From a virus, in IMG/VR virus record IMGVR_UViG_3300031656_000046, positions 1 through 20,710 of that record: a stretch of DNA of 20,710 bases; one strand, 5' to 3'. Positions 1 through 8,400 of this stretch are shown one piece after another; positions within the stretch are counted from its first letter, which is position 1, and every line of letters starts with the position of its first letter. Both the position numbers and the translations under genes were made by a program. The notes beneath the pieces are model-generated. The model searched no databases. It saw only the letters and a program-made list of their open reading frames with translations, and had not been told where the DNA came from.

Positions 1-19
1 AATAAACGTGTCATTTCTA

Positions 20-103
20 TCAAAACACACTACCCCCAGCAGGTTCTGGTGCAGTGATCGGCACAGATACATCTTTACGTTCAGGTATTGCTTTATCAGT
101 CAT
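20..103 (-). CDS. Small hypothetical phage protein, 27 aa
   Basis: This short reading frame begins MTDKAIPERKDV and ends GGSVF before TGA, with a TAG immediately after. Its ATG overlaps the stop of the preceding 83-aa gene as ATGA, and an AAGGA ribosome-binding site lies 7 bases upstream inside that gene. This is the same coupled arrangement seen at other junctions of the operon. The peptide is hydrophilic and proline-rich, with no membrane segment or recognisable domain. I do not know its function. A possible further start (ATG at 14-12, reading MTRL to the window edge) follows directly but has no clear ribosome-binding site. The frame could be a real microprotein or a chance ORF; the SD and the overlap favour translation. 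Confidence 0.45.
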   Translation of the reverse strand: MTDKAIPERKDVSVPITAPEPAGGSVF

Positions 104-351
104 ACTACTATCCTTAGTTCACCAGCTGCGGTCTTATATACATCGTTTACGGCCAAACCACCAGACGCGGCGGCTGTGTTATTAGCATAGACGGAAAGCC
201 CTGTTAAGTTGAGTGTACTAACTCTGCTCGGACCGGGATTCTGCTGCTGTTGAGCGTACAAGGCAAACGCCCGTGTAACCTGTGCTATATACTCTTGGCT
301 ATACTCAGTAGGCGCAGCGGCGAAAAATGGAATAGAAGTAGTTTGGGACAT
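100..351 (-). CDS. Conserved small phage protein, possibly tail-associated, 83 aa
   Basis: The protein starts MSQTTSIPFFAAAPTEYSQ, has a Gln-rich helix (YAQQQQNP, residues about 32-39), then a Thr/Leu/Asn stretch, and ends in GGLAVNDVYKTAAGELRIVV. The start (FFAAAPTEYS) and the final 'G-x-VYKT-x-GELRIV' block are patterns I have seen in short conserved proteins near the tail genes of marine phages. No enzymatic motif is visible. Its ATG shares one base with the stop of the nozzle-like gene (TAATG), so translation is probably coupled. It sits downstream of the tail proteins, which suggests a minor virion or fibre-associated role, but this is inference from position only. Confidence 0.7.
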   Translation of the reverse strand: MSQTTSIPFFAAAPTEYSQEYIAQVTRAFALYAQQQQNPGPSRVSTLNLTGLSVYANNTAAASGGLAVNDVYKTAAGELRIVV

Positions 352-2207
352 TACCGCCTCCCGTCCGTACGCATATCAGCGCGAGGAGTGCCAAGTCGCC
401 ATTCCGTCCCTAACCTAGCAGACGAAACTTTCAGTGCTATAGACCTCCCTCGCAACCTAAAAAATAGTTGCTCAGTAAACTTTTCTACGGGGGCTGTGGA
501 AGATCGCACTGTCACACCTGAATTAGTTTGGTCAAATGCAGTGCCGGGGTACTCCCTTGCACTTATTGTAAAAGTAGCTTGCGGTGTGGATGTAGAGTTT
601 CGGAATGTAAGGTCGGGGATAACTCTAGACACAAACATAAACTGATCTCCGTCACCAATGTCGATGGCGCTAGATTCAATGAAGCTACTTATAGGGCTAG
701 GTGGGTTGGTGCTACCATCGTCGATACCGTTTTCATGGAAGTATAGATACCCGTCAGTAGAAGCCGCTATAGGTAAGTTTGAAAGTGCGTTGTCATGCCA
801 TGCAGTGCGGTTAAGAGTTCCGTAATACCAACTTCCTTCGGCGTAGTTATAAACCACATAGCTGTCGTTTGTTTGGCTACCAGCCGACGGGTAGAACCAC
901 CATACTTCGTTGAACTTACTGTTTAAACCTGCAGTTACTTTAGATCGTTGTGCGTTGTTTGTGTTGTTGAAGATATATTCTTCTACGGGGCATGGGATAA
1001 TCTGCACGTTACCGTCATACTTGTAGAATACTTCATCTCCCATCCAATATACAGCGTCCCCAAAAGCAACGGCGGCGTTTTGAGATGCGATAGAAGTGTT
1101 TGTAGACACTTCAGTTAAACCGAAAGTAAACGGAGCCCCAATAAACTGCATTGATGACACGGACCGATCCGTAAAGACTATTACTTGCTGCTTGGTTTGC
1201 ACCGCAGCGATAATTTCAGAGCCAGTACCAATACGTAGTTCGCCAGCCGTGTTGGTCGCTGTCGCCGCCCAATCAGTAATACTTTCTTGGCTCGAGAAAC
1301 GTATAGTTAGCGGGTCGAGGTTGCCGGCGTCGCCTTGTGGATCACAGCCAAATGCAATAATGTGACGATCCCGCTCAGAAACAAGAACGATATTAGCAGC
1401 TTGCGGTTGATTGCTGCCACTTAAAGTAGTGATGTCGACGGCACGGGCATTGGTCCCCGCAGAGGTATTCCAGTAGTAGATACCGCCCCCCCGTGCATTT
1501 GCCAGTAAGTCCTCACCAAAGTTGTCCATAGACCATAAACGAAGCTGTCCGCTGGGTATTGACACGTTAGCTGCGGAACCCCAAGTTCCACGACTCCAAG
1601 CACCTGCGCTCCACCCACTACCACTAGAAGAAGAGTCCAAACCAGTGTTAATCTGGTACTTGCCCACTACGGAACTACCACCGTTACCGCCGTTGCCCGT
1701 ACCTGCCTGTACGGCACTTTCAACTGTGTACGAGTTAGCATTTATAACAGAAGTTACCTGATACTCTTTATTTAGCACAGCGGCAGTAATATTACCCCCA
1801 AGACCAGCAGCCCCTGAAAACGTAACGAAGTCATTAAGAACTACACCGTTGTTTGTATCCGCCACAGTAATCGTCCTAGAAGTATTTGTAGCCGCAAAGG
1901 TAATAGCCCCCGCAGACGTAGTAGCACGGAGCGGCGTAATATCCACCGGGGCGTTACCATCTAGGATGTATAGCTTTAAATTAGTACCAGCACTGATAAA
2001 GTTTGTGCCGTTAAGAGCAGTCCAACTATGTATGTCTCTACAGGTACCGAGAAAAACATTATCCGTATAACGAGTCCAACCGCCAATAGTTTCGGGATAC
2101 CCGATACGGAAACGTATTTTATCGCCATCACGCCAACCACCTTCGTTAGTGTAATCGGTCGCGTCCCTTACAATTCCGGGGCGAAACTGGAGTTTTTGTA
2201 GCGCCAT
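351..2207 (-). CDS. Tail nozzle / tail-stabilisation-like structural protein (P22 gp10 / T7 gp12-like), 618 aa
   Basis: This large beta-rich protein begins MALQKLQFRPGIVRDATDYT, resembling the 'plug and go' start of short-tail nozzle proteins. An upstream TTG at 2213 is in frame, but the ATG at 2207 has TAAGGA six bases before it, so I chose the ATG. Features include GGW and FRIGYPETIGGW near the N-terminus, an Ig-like or Thr-rich insertion around residues 90-190, and a central block with QQVIVFTDRSVSSMQFIG, typical of P22 gp10-type beta-propeller tail factors. WWFYPSAGS and VVYNYAEGSWYYG follow, and a basic C-terminal tail ends DMRTDGRR. The length is greater than P22 gp10 (about 470 aa) and less than T7 gp12 (about 790 aa). 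It would form the tail conduit below the adaptor ring. The family assignment comes from pattern recognition, not alignment. A generic 'virion structural protein' is the safe alternative. Confidence 0.72.
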   Translation of the reverse strand: MALQKLQFRPGIVRDATDYTNEGGWRDGDKIRFRIGYPETIGGWTRYTDNVFLGTCRDIHSWTALNGTNFISAGTNLKLYILDGNAPVDITPLRATTSAGAITFAATNTSRTITVADTNNGVVLNDFVTFSGAAGLGGNITAAVLNKEYQVTSVINANSYTVESAVQAGTGNGGNGGSSVVGKYQINTGLDSSSSGSGWSAGAWSRGTWGSAANVSIPSGQLRLWSMDNFGEDLLANARGGGIYYWNTSAGTNARAVDITTLSGSNQPQAANIVLVSERDRHIIAFGCDPQGDAGNLDPLTIRFSSQESITDWAATATNTAGELRIGTGSEIIAAVQTKQQVIVFTDRSVSSMQFIGAPFTFGLTEVSTNTSIASQNAAVAFGDAVYWMGDEVFYKYDGNVQIIPCPVEEYIFNNTNNAQRSKVTAGLNSKFNEVWWFYPSAGSQTNDSYVVYNYAEGSWYYGTLNRTAWHDNALSNLPIAASTDGYLYFHENGIDDGSTNPPSPISSFIESSAIDIGDGDQFMFVSRVIPDLTFRNSTSTPQATFTISAREYPGTAFDQTNSGVTVRSSTAPVEKFTEQLFFRLRGRSIALKVSSARLGTEWRLGTPRADMRTDGRR

Positions 2208-2216
2208 ACTCAATCC

Positions 2217-3491
2217 TTACCTAATAAATGTTATGCTCGTATAGTATACGCTACCGACTTTTTGCCCTCCAGCATGGTGAACAACCACCCTACAGCCGGT
2301 ATTAGCTATATTATAGAACTTTACTTGACCATCGTTACTGCTACCGCTGTTATCGTTAGTAGACGCGTAGTTCCCTAGAACTACGTAATTAGCGTCCGCT
2401 AGGTTATTTGTAAACGCGACTTGATATTCCCCGGTGCCTACGTAGTTTATACTAGCTATATTGTCACTAGCTTGTATTGTGGCGTTTGCACTGTTGTTTG
2501 TATACGAGAACCTTGCCCATGCCTTGATAGGACTAGCTTCTGTTAAGGCCACAATAGCCGCTTTAACCTTAGCCGGAGACACAATGCTATCCGTTGTACC
2601 AGTGCCAGCCTGCCAAACCGAGGTGGCCTGTGTAGTGTTAGACGCCTTGGCGTTTACCTGCGTTTGGACGCTAGAAGTTACGCCATCTATGTAATTTATC
2701 TCAGCAGTAGTAGCTGTCACACCATCCATGATGTTTAGCTCTGCCGTAGTAGCTGTCACGCCGTCCATGATGTTTAGCTCTGCCGTAGTAGCTGTCACGC
2801 CGTCAAGGACATCAAACTCAGAAGTCGTAACGCCCGTTCCCCGCAAGTCTTTCGCATAGTTTAGGTCGGCAACGACACCTGTAAACCCGTCTAACTTATT
2901 GATCTCGGCCGTGGACGATGTCACGCCGTCCATTATGTTTAACTCTGCAGTGGTGGCTGTCACGCCGTCCACTATGTTTAACTCTGCAGTGGTGGCTGTC
3001 ACGCCGTCCATTATGTTTAACTCTGCAACCGTTGCAGTGACTGTCGTGCCCCCTACTACTAGCGATCCGAGGTCCAAGGAGCCTGTAATATCTACAACAG
3101 CCGCGGCAGAGCCTGCGCCATCGCAATATATAATCTTAGTTGTGCCAGTTTTGACGCTTACATTAGCACCAGAGCCTTGGGTAAACGTGGCTGCCTGCCC
3201 ACTACCGTTCTTGACGATGTATATATGTTGTCCATTATTTGGAGCCACAGTTACCGTATTAGTCCCTGAAGGAGAGCCTCCAAGAACCAAAACTTTATAG
3301 TGTCCGTCAGAAGGTGTGCCATCAGAAGTGGTAAGCGTATGTGTCGTTCCAGACAGCGTAATTGCACCTACACCGTTAGTGAGCCGATCTATTATGTTCA
3401 TGTTATCGTTGATGGTGTTGCCCCATGTAGAAGACTGTTCACCATTGGCTGGAAGCTCGATGCCACCATTATCTGTATATGTACTAGGCAT
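2217..3491 (-). CDS. Tail fibre protein with AELNIMDGV repeats, 424 aa
   Basis: The start MPSTYTDNGGIELPANGEQS and the next segment, STWGNTINDNMNIIDRLTNG, match the N-terminal motif of many marine phage fibre proteins. Residues about 155-280 hold roughly nine copies of a 13-residue unit of the type DGVTATTAELNIM, a repeat expected to form a trimeric fibre shaft. The C-terminus (about 320-424) is a beta-rich head with AWARFSYTNNS, VGTGEYQVAF and DANYVVLGNYAS, resembling terminal domains of other phage fibres. An AAGGA site lies before the ATG. The gene is followed two codons later by the nozzle-like gene and preceded by another fibre-like gene. It probably takes part in host attachment. The repeat also occurs in proteins loosely annotated as hyaluronidase or neck appendage; no catalytic residues are seen here. 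Confidence 0.85.
   Translation of the reverse strand: MPSTYTDNGGIELPANGEQSSTWGNTINDNMNIIDRLTNGVGAITLSGTTHTLTTSDGTPSDGHYKVLVLGGSPSGTNTVTVAPNNGQHIYIVKNGSGQAATFTQGSGANVSVKTGTTKIIYCDGAGSAAAVVDITGSLDLGSLVVGGTTVTATVAELNIMDGVTATTAELNIVDGVTATTAELNIMDGVTSSTAEINKLDGFTGVVADLNYAKDLRGTGVTTSEFDVLDGVTATTAELNIMDGVTATTAELNIMDGVTATTAEINYIDGVTSSVQTQVNAKASNTTQATSVWQAGTGTTDSIVSPAKVKAAIVALTEASPIKAWARFSYTNNSANATIQASDNIASINYVGTGEYQVAFTNNLADANYVVLGNYASTNDNSGSSNDGQVKFYNIANTGCRVVVHHAGGQKVGSVYYTSITFIR
2671..3036 (-). repeat. 39-bp tandem repeat block within fibre gene
   Basis: The plus strand shows near-identical 39-base units; for example, AACTCTGCAG recurs at 2941 and 2980. They encode the 13-residue DGVTATTAELNI(M/V) shaft repeat. 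Two units near 2800-2900 have diverged (reading FTGVVADLNYAKD and TTSEFDVLDG). Neighbouring copies are close enough at DNA level to allow unequal recombination, so fibre length could vary between relatives. Confidence 0.85.
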
Positions 3492-3500
3492 TGTCTATCC

Positions 3501-4136
3501 TTATGCTGCTATTCTTGTCCATGTTGTACCGGGGTCGGGTTTAATCCTACTCCATACAAGTACTTGTCCAACAAACCCAATGGCTGAAACTCCAGTCGGA
3601 ATTACCAACCCATTGCCTGTCATTGTGATAGAGCCTACACCACCTACGGCTGAAACTCCAGTTACAACTACAACCGTGTTCTGAGCAAACGTGGCTTGTC
3701 CTACGGCTGTAGTTCCAGCTACGCCTGTGACAGATATCGCAGCGGTTCCGGAAATAGACACACTTGATGTGTTTGCAGTACCCGCAACTCCTGTAGGACT
3801 AATAATCGAGACGATTGCAACCGTAGTACTACCAGCCGAACCAGTGGCGGCAACTCCTGTAGCTGCAATGTTTAAGTCTGTAGAGCTTATTACCGAGCCA
3901 ACACTACCAACCGCACCCGTTTGCATGCTAACCGTAGCGCCTGCGCCTGCAGCTGCTATGACACCGCTACTTGATGCGGAGCCTTGTACCGAGCCAAGAG
4001 TTAGCCCAATCTGATCGCCCGTAGTCCCCACGTTGCCAATAGCCATAGTACCAGCTACGCCTGTAGCAACAAATAACAGTTCGCCGCCGCCAGTATCTGA
4101 AAAAGCTGCTGCTGAATATGCGGAAAAGCCTAACAT
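3501..4136 (-). CDS. Repetitive fibre-like virion protein with TGVAGT units, 211 aa
   Basis: This small Ala/Gly/Thr/Val-rich protein begins MLGFSAYSAAAFSDTGGGE, a start I associate with marine phage structural proteins. It then contains about a dozen irregular units of the form (V/P)TGVAGTxxVG up to residue 190. The end, VLVWSRIKPDPGTTWTRIAA, matches the recurring 'W-x-x-I-x-P-x-x-x-x-x-W-x-x-I' closing motif of such proteins. There is no catalytic motif, signal peptide or membrane helix. The gene lies between the glycine-rich fibre and the AELNIMDGV fibre, so it is probably a short fibre or fibre-connecting subunit. No good SD lies directly before its ATG. The overlapping 20-codon frame just upstream may deliver ribosomes to it. 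Confidence 0.7.
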   Translation of the reverse strand: MLGFSAYSAAAFSDTGGGELLFVATGVAGTMAIGNVGTTGDQIGLTLGSVQGSASSSGVIAAAGAGATVSMQTGAVGSVGSVISSTDLNIAATGVAATGSAGSTTVAIVSIISPTGVAGTANTSSVSISGTAAISVTGVAGTTAVGQATFAQNTVVVVTGVSAVGGVGSITMTGNGLVIPTGVSAIGFVGQVLVWSRIKPDPGTTWTRIAA

Positions 4137-4192
4137 TTATGCGCTGCCATTATTTTTATCCCTGATAATGTATCTTCGTCCCAAGTATACAT
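4130..4192 (-). CDS. Candidate 20-aa leader peptide or microprotein
   Basis: This frame fills the otherwise empty gap between the glycine-rich fibre gene and the TGVAGT gene. It reads MYTWDEDTLSGIKIM followed by AAHKC and a TAG. The strong ribosome-binding site AGAGGA overlaps the stop of the upstream gene (TAGAGGA) and sits 6-7 bases before the ATG. The frame ends 7 bases inside the next gene, whose own start has no good SD. That arrangement fits a translational-coupling leader. I do not recognise the peptide. It could equally be a short conserved protein in its own right. Confidence 0.4.
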   Translation of the reverse strand: MYTWDEDTLSGIKIMAAHKC

Positions 4193-4202
4193 ATTTTTTC
4201 CT

Positions 4203-5174
4203 CTATGACGATACTTCGTAACGGACAATAACAACTCCAGAGCCACCGTTGCCGCCATATCTAGTACCACCTTGACCAGTAGAGCCACCGCCACCCCCAC
4301 CTGTATTTGCTGCCCCACTAGGCGCTGGGCTACTTCCACTAGGTGCACCATTGCCACCCCCGCCAGTACCGCCAGTACCACCAGCTTGTCTCCAACTACC
4401 GCCTCCACCTCCGCCAGCATAAGTTGAGCCGTTTAACCATGTTAATCCATTGCCGCCATTACTTCCTACAGCAGATGTTCCTGAGCTGGTGGTGTTAGCG
4501 CCAACCGCTCCTGCACCGCCACCGCCACAGCCAGCACCGTAACCAGTCTGGTACTTAGACCCGCCAGCGTAACCTTGCCCAGTCGCCGCTGCACCTCCAA
4601 AATACTGGCTACTACTACCAGAACCACCCCCGCCAGAACCGCCAGCAGTGCCATTAGCTCCTTCGTTCCCACCACGACCGCCACCTGTTGATGTAAGGCC
4701 AAAGCCAGAGCTATTAACCCCACTCCCGCCAGAATTTTGGCTACTACTACCGCCAGCGCCAATAATAACTTGGTAGTTCTGAGCGACTGCTCCAGCATCG
4801 CCTGTTCTGTATCCACCAGCACCGCCGCCACCGCCAGCATGGTTATTGCCACCAGCGGCACCGCCAGCAACAACTAAGTATTCTAATGAGTTGGAGTCAG
4901 TTGAGCTGCCAATAGTATTGACAGTGAAAGTACCTGATGAAGTAAATACATGGTATTTATACCCACTAGATGTAGAGGTTGATCCCCCAGACGCTGCAAT
5001 AAATGATTCACTAGATTTGCCGTATCCATCAGACATATCAATAGCACCAGAAGAAGTGCCAAATAAACCACGTACAGCCGAACTGCCCATGCTAATAGCA
5101 GCTGTGGCTGTTAAATCAAGTTCTACGTTAACTTGCCGTAGGGATATTGGATTGCCTGCGGATGGTAATGTCAT
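4203..5174 (-). CDS. Glycine-rich tail fibre / adhesin, 323 aa
   Basis: The N-terminus (about residues 1-55) contains MTLPSAGNPISLRQVNVEL and SGAIDMSDGYGKS, a small domain found at the head of many phage fibre proteins. Next comes a beta segment, YHVFTSSGTFTV, then EYLVVAGG. Residues about 105-315 are extremely glycine-rich (GGGGGAGG, GGGGSGSSS, GGGGGGS). The closing motif GGSGVVIVRYEVSS is typical of these proteins. Such regions can fold as polyglycine type II bundles, as shown for the gp38 adhesin of T-even-like phages, so I infer a receptor-binding role. The ATG lies three bases after the stop of the 1227-aa fibre gene and has only a weak SD, so it is probably translationally coupled. Confidence 0.8.
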   Translation of the reverse strand: MTLPSAGNPISLRQVNVELDLTATAAISMGSSAVRGLFGTSSGAIDMSDGYGKSSESFIAASGGSTSTSSGYKYHVFTSSGTFTVNTIGSSTDSNSLEYLVVAGGAAGGNNHAGGGGGAGGYRTGDAGAVAQNYQVIIGAGGSSSQNSGGSGVNSSGFGLTSTGGGRGGNEGANGTAGGSGGGGSGSSSQYFGGAAATGQGYAGGSKYQTGYGAGCGGGGAGAVGANTTSSGTSAVGSNGGNGLTWLNGSTYAGGGGGGSWRQAGGTGGTGGGGNGAPSGSSPAPSGAANTGGGGGGSTGQGGTRYGGNGGSGVVIVRYEVSS

Positions 5175-5177
5175 GCT

Positions 5178-5450
5178 CTATCTCGCTTTTAAGTCTTCAA
5201 TCTCAGCTTTTAATTCTTTAATCGCTTCAATTAAGTAGCCTGTGATATTGCCATAATTTACACTTAGTGTACCCATTTCATCTTCTGCCGTTAGTACAAG
5301 TTCTGGTGCAACCTTCTGCATCTCTTGTGCAATAACACCTGTAGAATCTTTGCCAGTTGCATCACGCACATAGTGTACGCCTCGCATCTCACTTACTTTG
5401 GATAGGGCATCAGGGATTGTAATTATGTTTGATTTTAGGCGTTCATCAGA
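5178..5450 (-). other. S74 chaperone domain and predicted self-cleavage point
   Basis: The codon TCT at 5450-5448 encodes Ser1138 in the context AFSDERLKSN. In characterised members of the family, cleavage occurs on the N-terminal side of this serine, helped by the lysine five residues later, which is present here. Release would leave a 1137-residue mature fibre and a 90-residue chaperone. Confidence 0.75.
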
Positions 5451-8400
5451 GAAGGCAGTAACGTCATTGTTAAACGTAGCCGCACCTGCCCCTGACATAT
5501 CAAGGGTGAGGGCTGTAATTGCTGAACCGCCATCGTTACCTATAAATTGAATATCTTTATCAGAAACTAAGCTTCTAATTTGTGCATTGCCACCATCGTT
5601 TTGTATTTTTACAAAGTTTGTACCACCATCTGCAAAGAATATTTCTGCGCCATCAGCATCAAGGATAATATCGGCAGCAGAATCTAGTGTCAGGTTACCA
5701 CCTGAAGATATAGATAATCCGCTACCAGAATTACCAATTTGACCTATTTCACTTGTATCTGAGTAAAAAATAGCATGTGCGCCATCATTTTGTTTACGAG
5801 TTATTACCAGAGGGTGAGTGCTAGTAGCAGTAGCATATATTTGACCAGAACCGTATAAAACTGTCCCTGCGGTCTGTTGGGCAGTAGAAGTCTTACCCAC
5901 AGTCACGTTGCCTGACGTGTCGATGCGCAGACGTTCTGTACCGCCCGTGCTGCCCGATCCACCATAAAGAGGGCCATTTGCCGCTAAATTTGTTGAGAAG
6001 GTCATTATTCCTGCAGAAGCAACGTTAAGGTTTCCGTTGTCGTTGCCTAGTCCTACGTTACCCCCATTACTTCCTCCATTTCCTGCATCAACTAATCGTA
6101 TTCCTGCCGCATCACTATTTTGAAAAATTGCAACATCATAATCATTTCCTGTAGACAGTGCTCCGCCTTGTGAAACGTGTAATTTTCGGTTCGGGCCATT
6201 TGTTCCAATACCTACTTTTCCGTTGTCTTTAATGCGCATATGTTCTTCAATAGCCGCACCTGTAGCTTCAGTAAAGAAAACTAAATCTGCCGCTGTTGCC
6301 GCTGTTGATACCCCACGTATCATCGCTAAAGAATTGTCATCGGAATTGCCGAAACTTATTTGGCCTAAGTTTTTACTTGCCGCAGGACTATCTGTACCCT
6401 TTAAAAATAATTGGCCACCGCCTTCGTTGTTTGTGCCTTGGACTGTTATTGATGCGTCAGTATTGAAAATAGCCGAACCCTTATTAGACATGTCAAGGGT
6501 GAGGGCTGCAATACCACTGTTATTATCAATGCCCGAAAAAACAATGTCTTTATCATTTACAGAAGAGAATATATTTAAGTTGCTATTTGTGCTTCTAATC
6601 TTTCCAATTTCAACACCATCATCTTTAAATTTAATGTCGCCTGTTGAAGCATCAAGATTAATATCTCCTGCAACGTCAATAGTAAAAGTACCTGTATCTG
6701 TTATTGATCCGTCTAATATAACCGTACCACCTCTGGTAATATTACCACCAGCCGTAATAGCACCTGTAGCAACTGCTCCTGTTGTTGTAATTGTTGAGGA
6801 GCCGTTGTTTATATTACCAAAGCCTGACGTTATACTACCAGCCGTAATAGCACCTGTAGCAATTGTTGAGGAGCCGTTGTTTATATTACCAAAGCCTGAC
6901 GTTATACTACCAGAGTTTAATGCCCCTGTTGCTACGATACCGGAGCCAATAGTAATGTTAGCAGAGCCATTAAATGCTACGCCGTTGATAGTGCGGGCCG
7001 TAGCCAGCGTAGTAGCCGTTGAAGCGTTACCTGTAAGAGCCGCTGTGATTGTACCTGCGGAGAAGTTTCCAGAACCATCTCGTGCCACAACTTTCGAAGC
7101 TGTGTTACCCGAGACTGCGTCTACACCAAGAGTGAGCGCGGTACCCTCAGAAGCCGATCCACCACCTGTCAGGTATGAGCCGTTAGCAACAGACTGGACA
7201 TAGTTACCTGTGGTATCCGTGCCTAGAGCAACAGAGTTTGCTTGGATTGTTGCAGTGCCTGTGACATTGCCAGAACCGTTAAACGCAGCAGAAGTCCAAA
7301 CAACGTCGCCTGTCATTCCAATTGTTCGACCATTAGCTAGTGTAGTGGCAGACCCAGTCAGGTCAGCAGTAACCGACGCGAATGTAGGAGTAGCAGTAGT
7401 TGTGAGGTCAATACCTGTAGAAACCTTACCACCCATGCCCGAGTGATTAGTACAATAATAAAATAAGTTAATTGGAGCATCTTGCTCTAGTGTCACCTGA
7501 GTATACGCTCCAGATGAGCCCGGTGTACCAACAGCCGTTACGCCTACAGTGTACGCAGACCCCCCGGCATGAGTGCCGTTAGATGTGACGCTTAAACGCA
7601 ATGGATGTCCTGAGTTGGAACTATTCGACTGGTCAAAGCGCACAGTTACGGATCGTTGCAATAACGCTGTTTGTTGTAAGGCTCCATCTAGATAGAATCT
7701 ATTACCTGCGCCGGGATTAGATACAGTAACCGCTATTGTTAGATACGGTTGCTTTCCAACTAAGCCCGCTACAGTAGTGTTTATAGAAGTGTTTGCTGTC
7801 CCGTTAAAAGACCCTGACGAGCCCGTGGCGTCCCCAGTTAAGGAGATGACTCTGCCTGTAGCTAGCGCGGTGGCGGTAGAAACTGGAGTGTTTAAGGAGA
7901 ACTGTGTACCAGACAAAGATAGCCCTGCACCTGCACTATATATCGGGGCGTCAGCAACTAACGTGAAAACAATATTTGTTGTGCCAAAAGTAATAACACC
8001 TGTTGTGGTCATTACGTCAAGCTCGCCACCATGAACCGTACCCTCAGTAATAAAGAAAGCATCACCTTCACCTAGTGCATCTGAGTCACTTGGGGCATAA
8101 GAATCAGCGTCAGTAGCGCGGGTAAGAACCCAATTTGCAGAACCGCTGCCAACTGTAGTAACCTTGTAGACACCGTTATGCGCTTTGTTAGTTTGGTCTT
8201 GTACCATCACGCGGTTGTTTGTGGCTACTGAAACTCCATCCAATACTAAAGCTGCTTGCGTTGCTGCGTTAGTAAGTGTGGCTCCAACCCCGCTGGAACC
8301 GTTGCTATATGTAGCGTTTAGGTTCGCAGTTGTTTCAACTCGGCAAGGTTCGTGGTAGTGGATACCCGCTGCAGCAATAGTGTCTACATATTGTTTAGTA

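Noticed and set aside
2211-2213. TTG start for the nozzle-like gene
   Set aside because: The ATG six bases downstream has TAAGGA at good spacing; the TTG would place the SD too close.
2671-3036. Regular repeats that could suggest a CRISPR array
   Set aside because: The period is 39 bases with no unique spacers, and the units are in frame and encode the fibre shaft repeat.
4466-4873. Alternate-frame minus-strand ORF (135 aa) within the glycine-rich fibre
   Set aside because: It is a Leu/Val/Ala-rich shadow of GGN/GCC codon repeats and has no SD; the polyglycine frame explains the region.
6223-7203. Long plus-strand open frame (326 aa) opposite the large fibre gene
   Set aside because: It is Pro/Val/Ala-rich as expected from the antisense of Thr/Gly/Ala repeats, has no ribosome-binding site and lies wholly within a well-supported gene.
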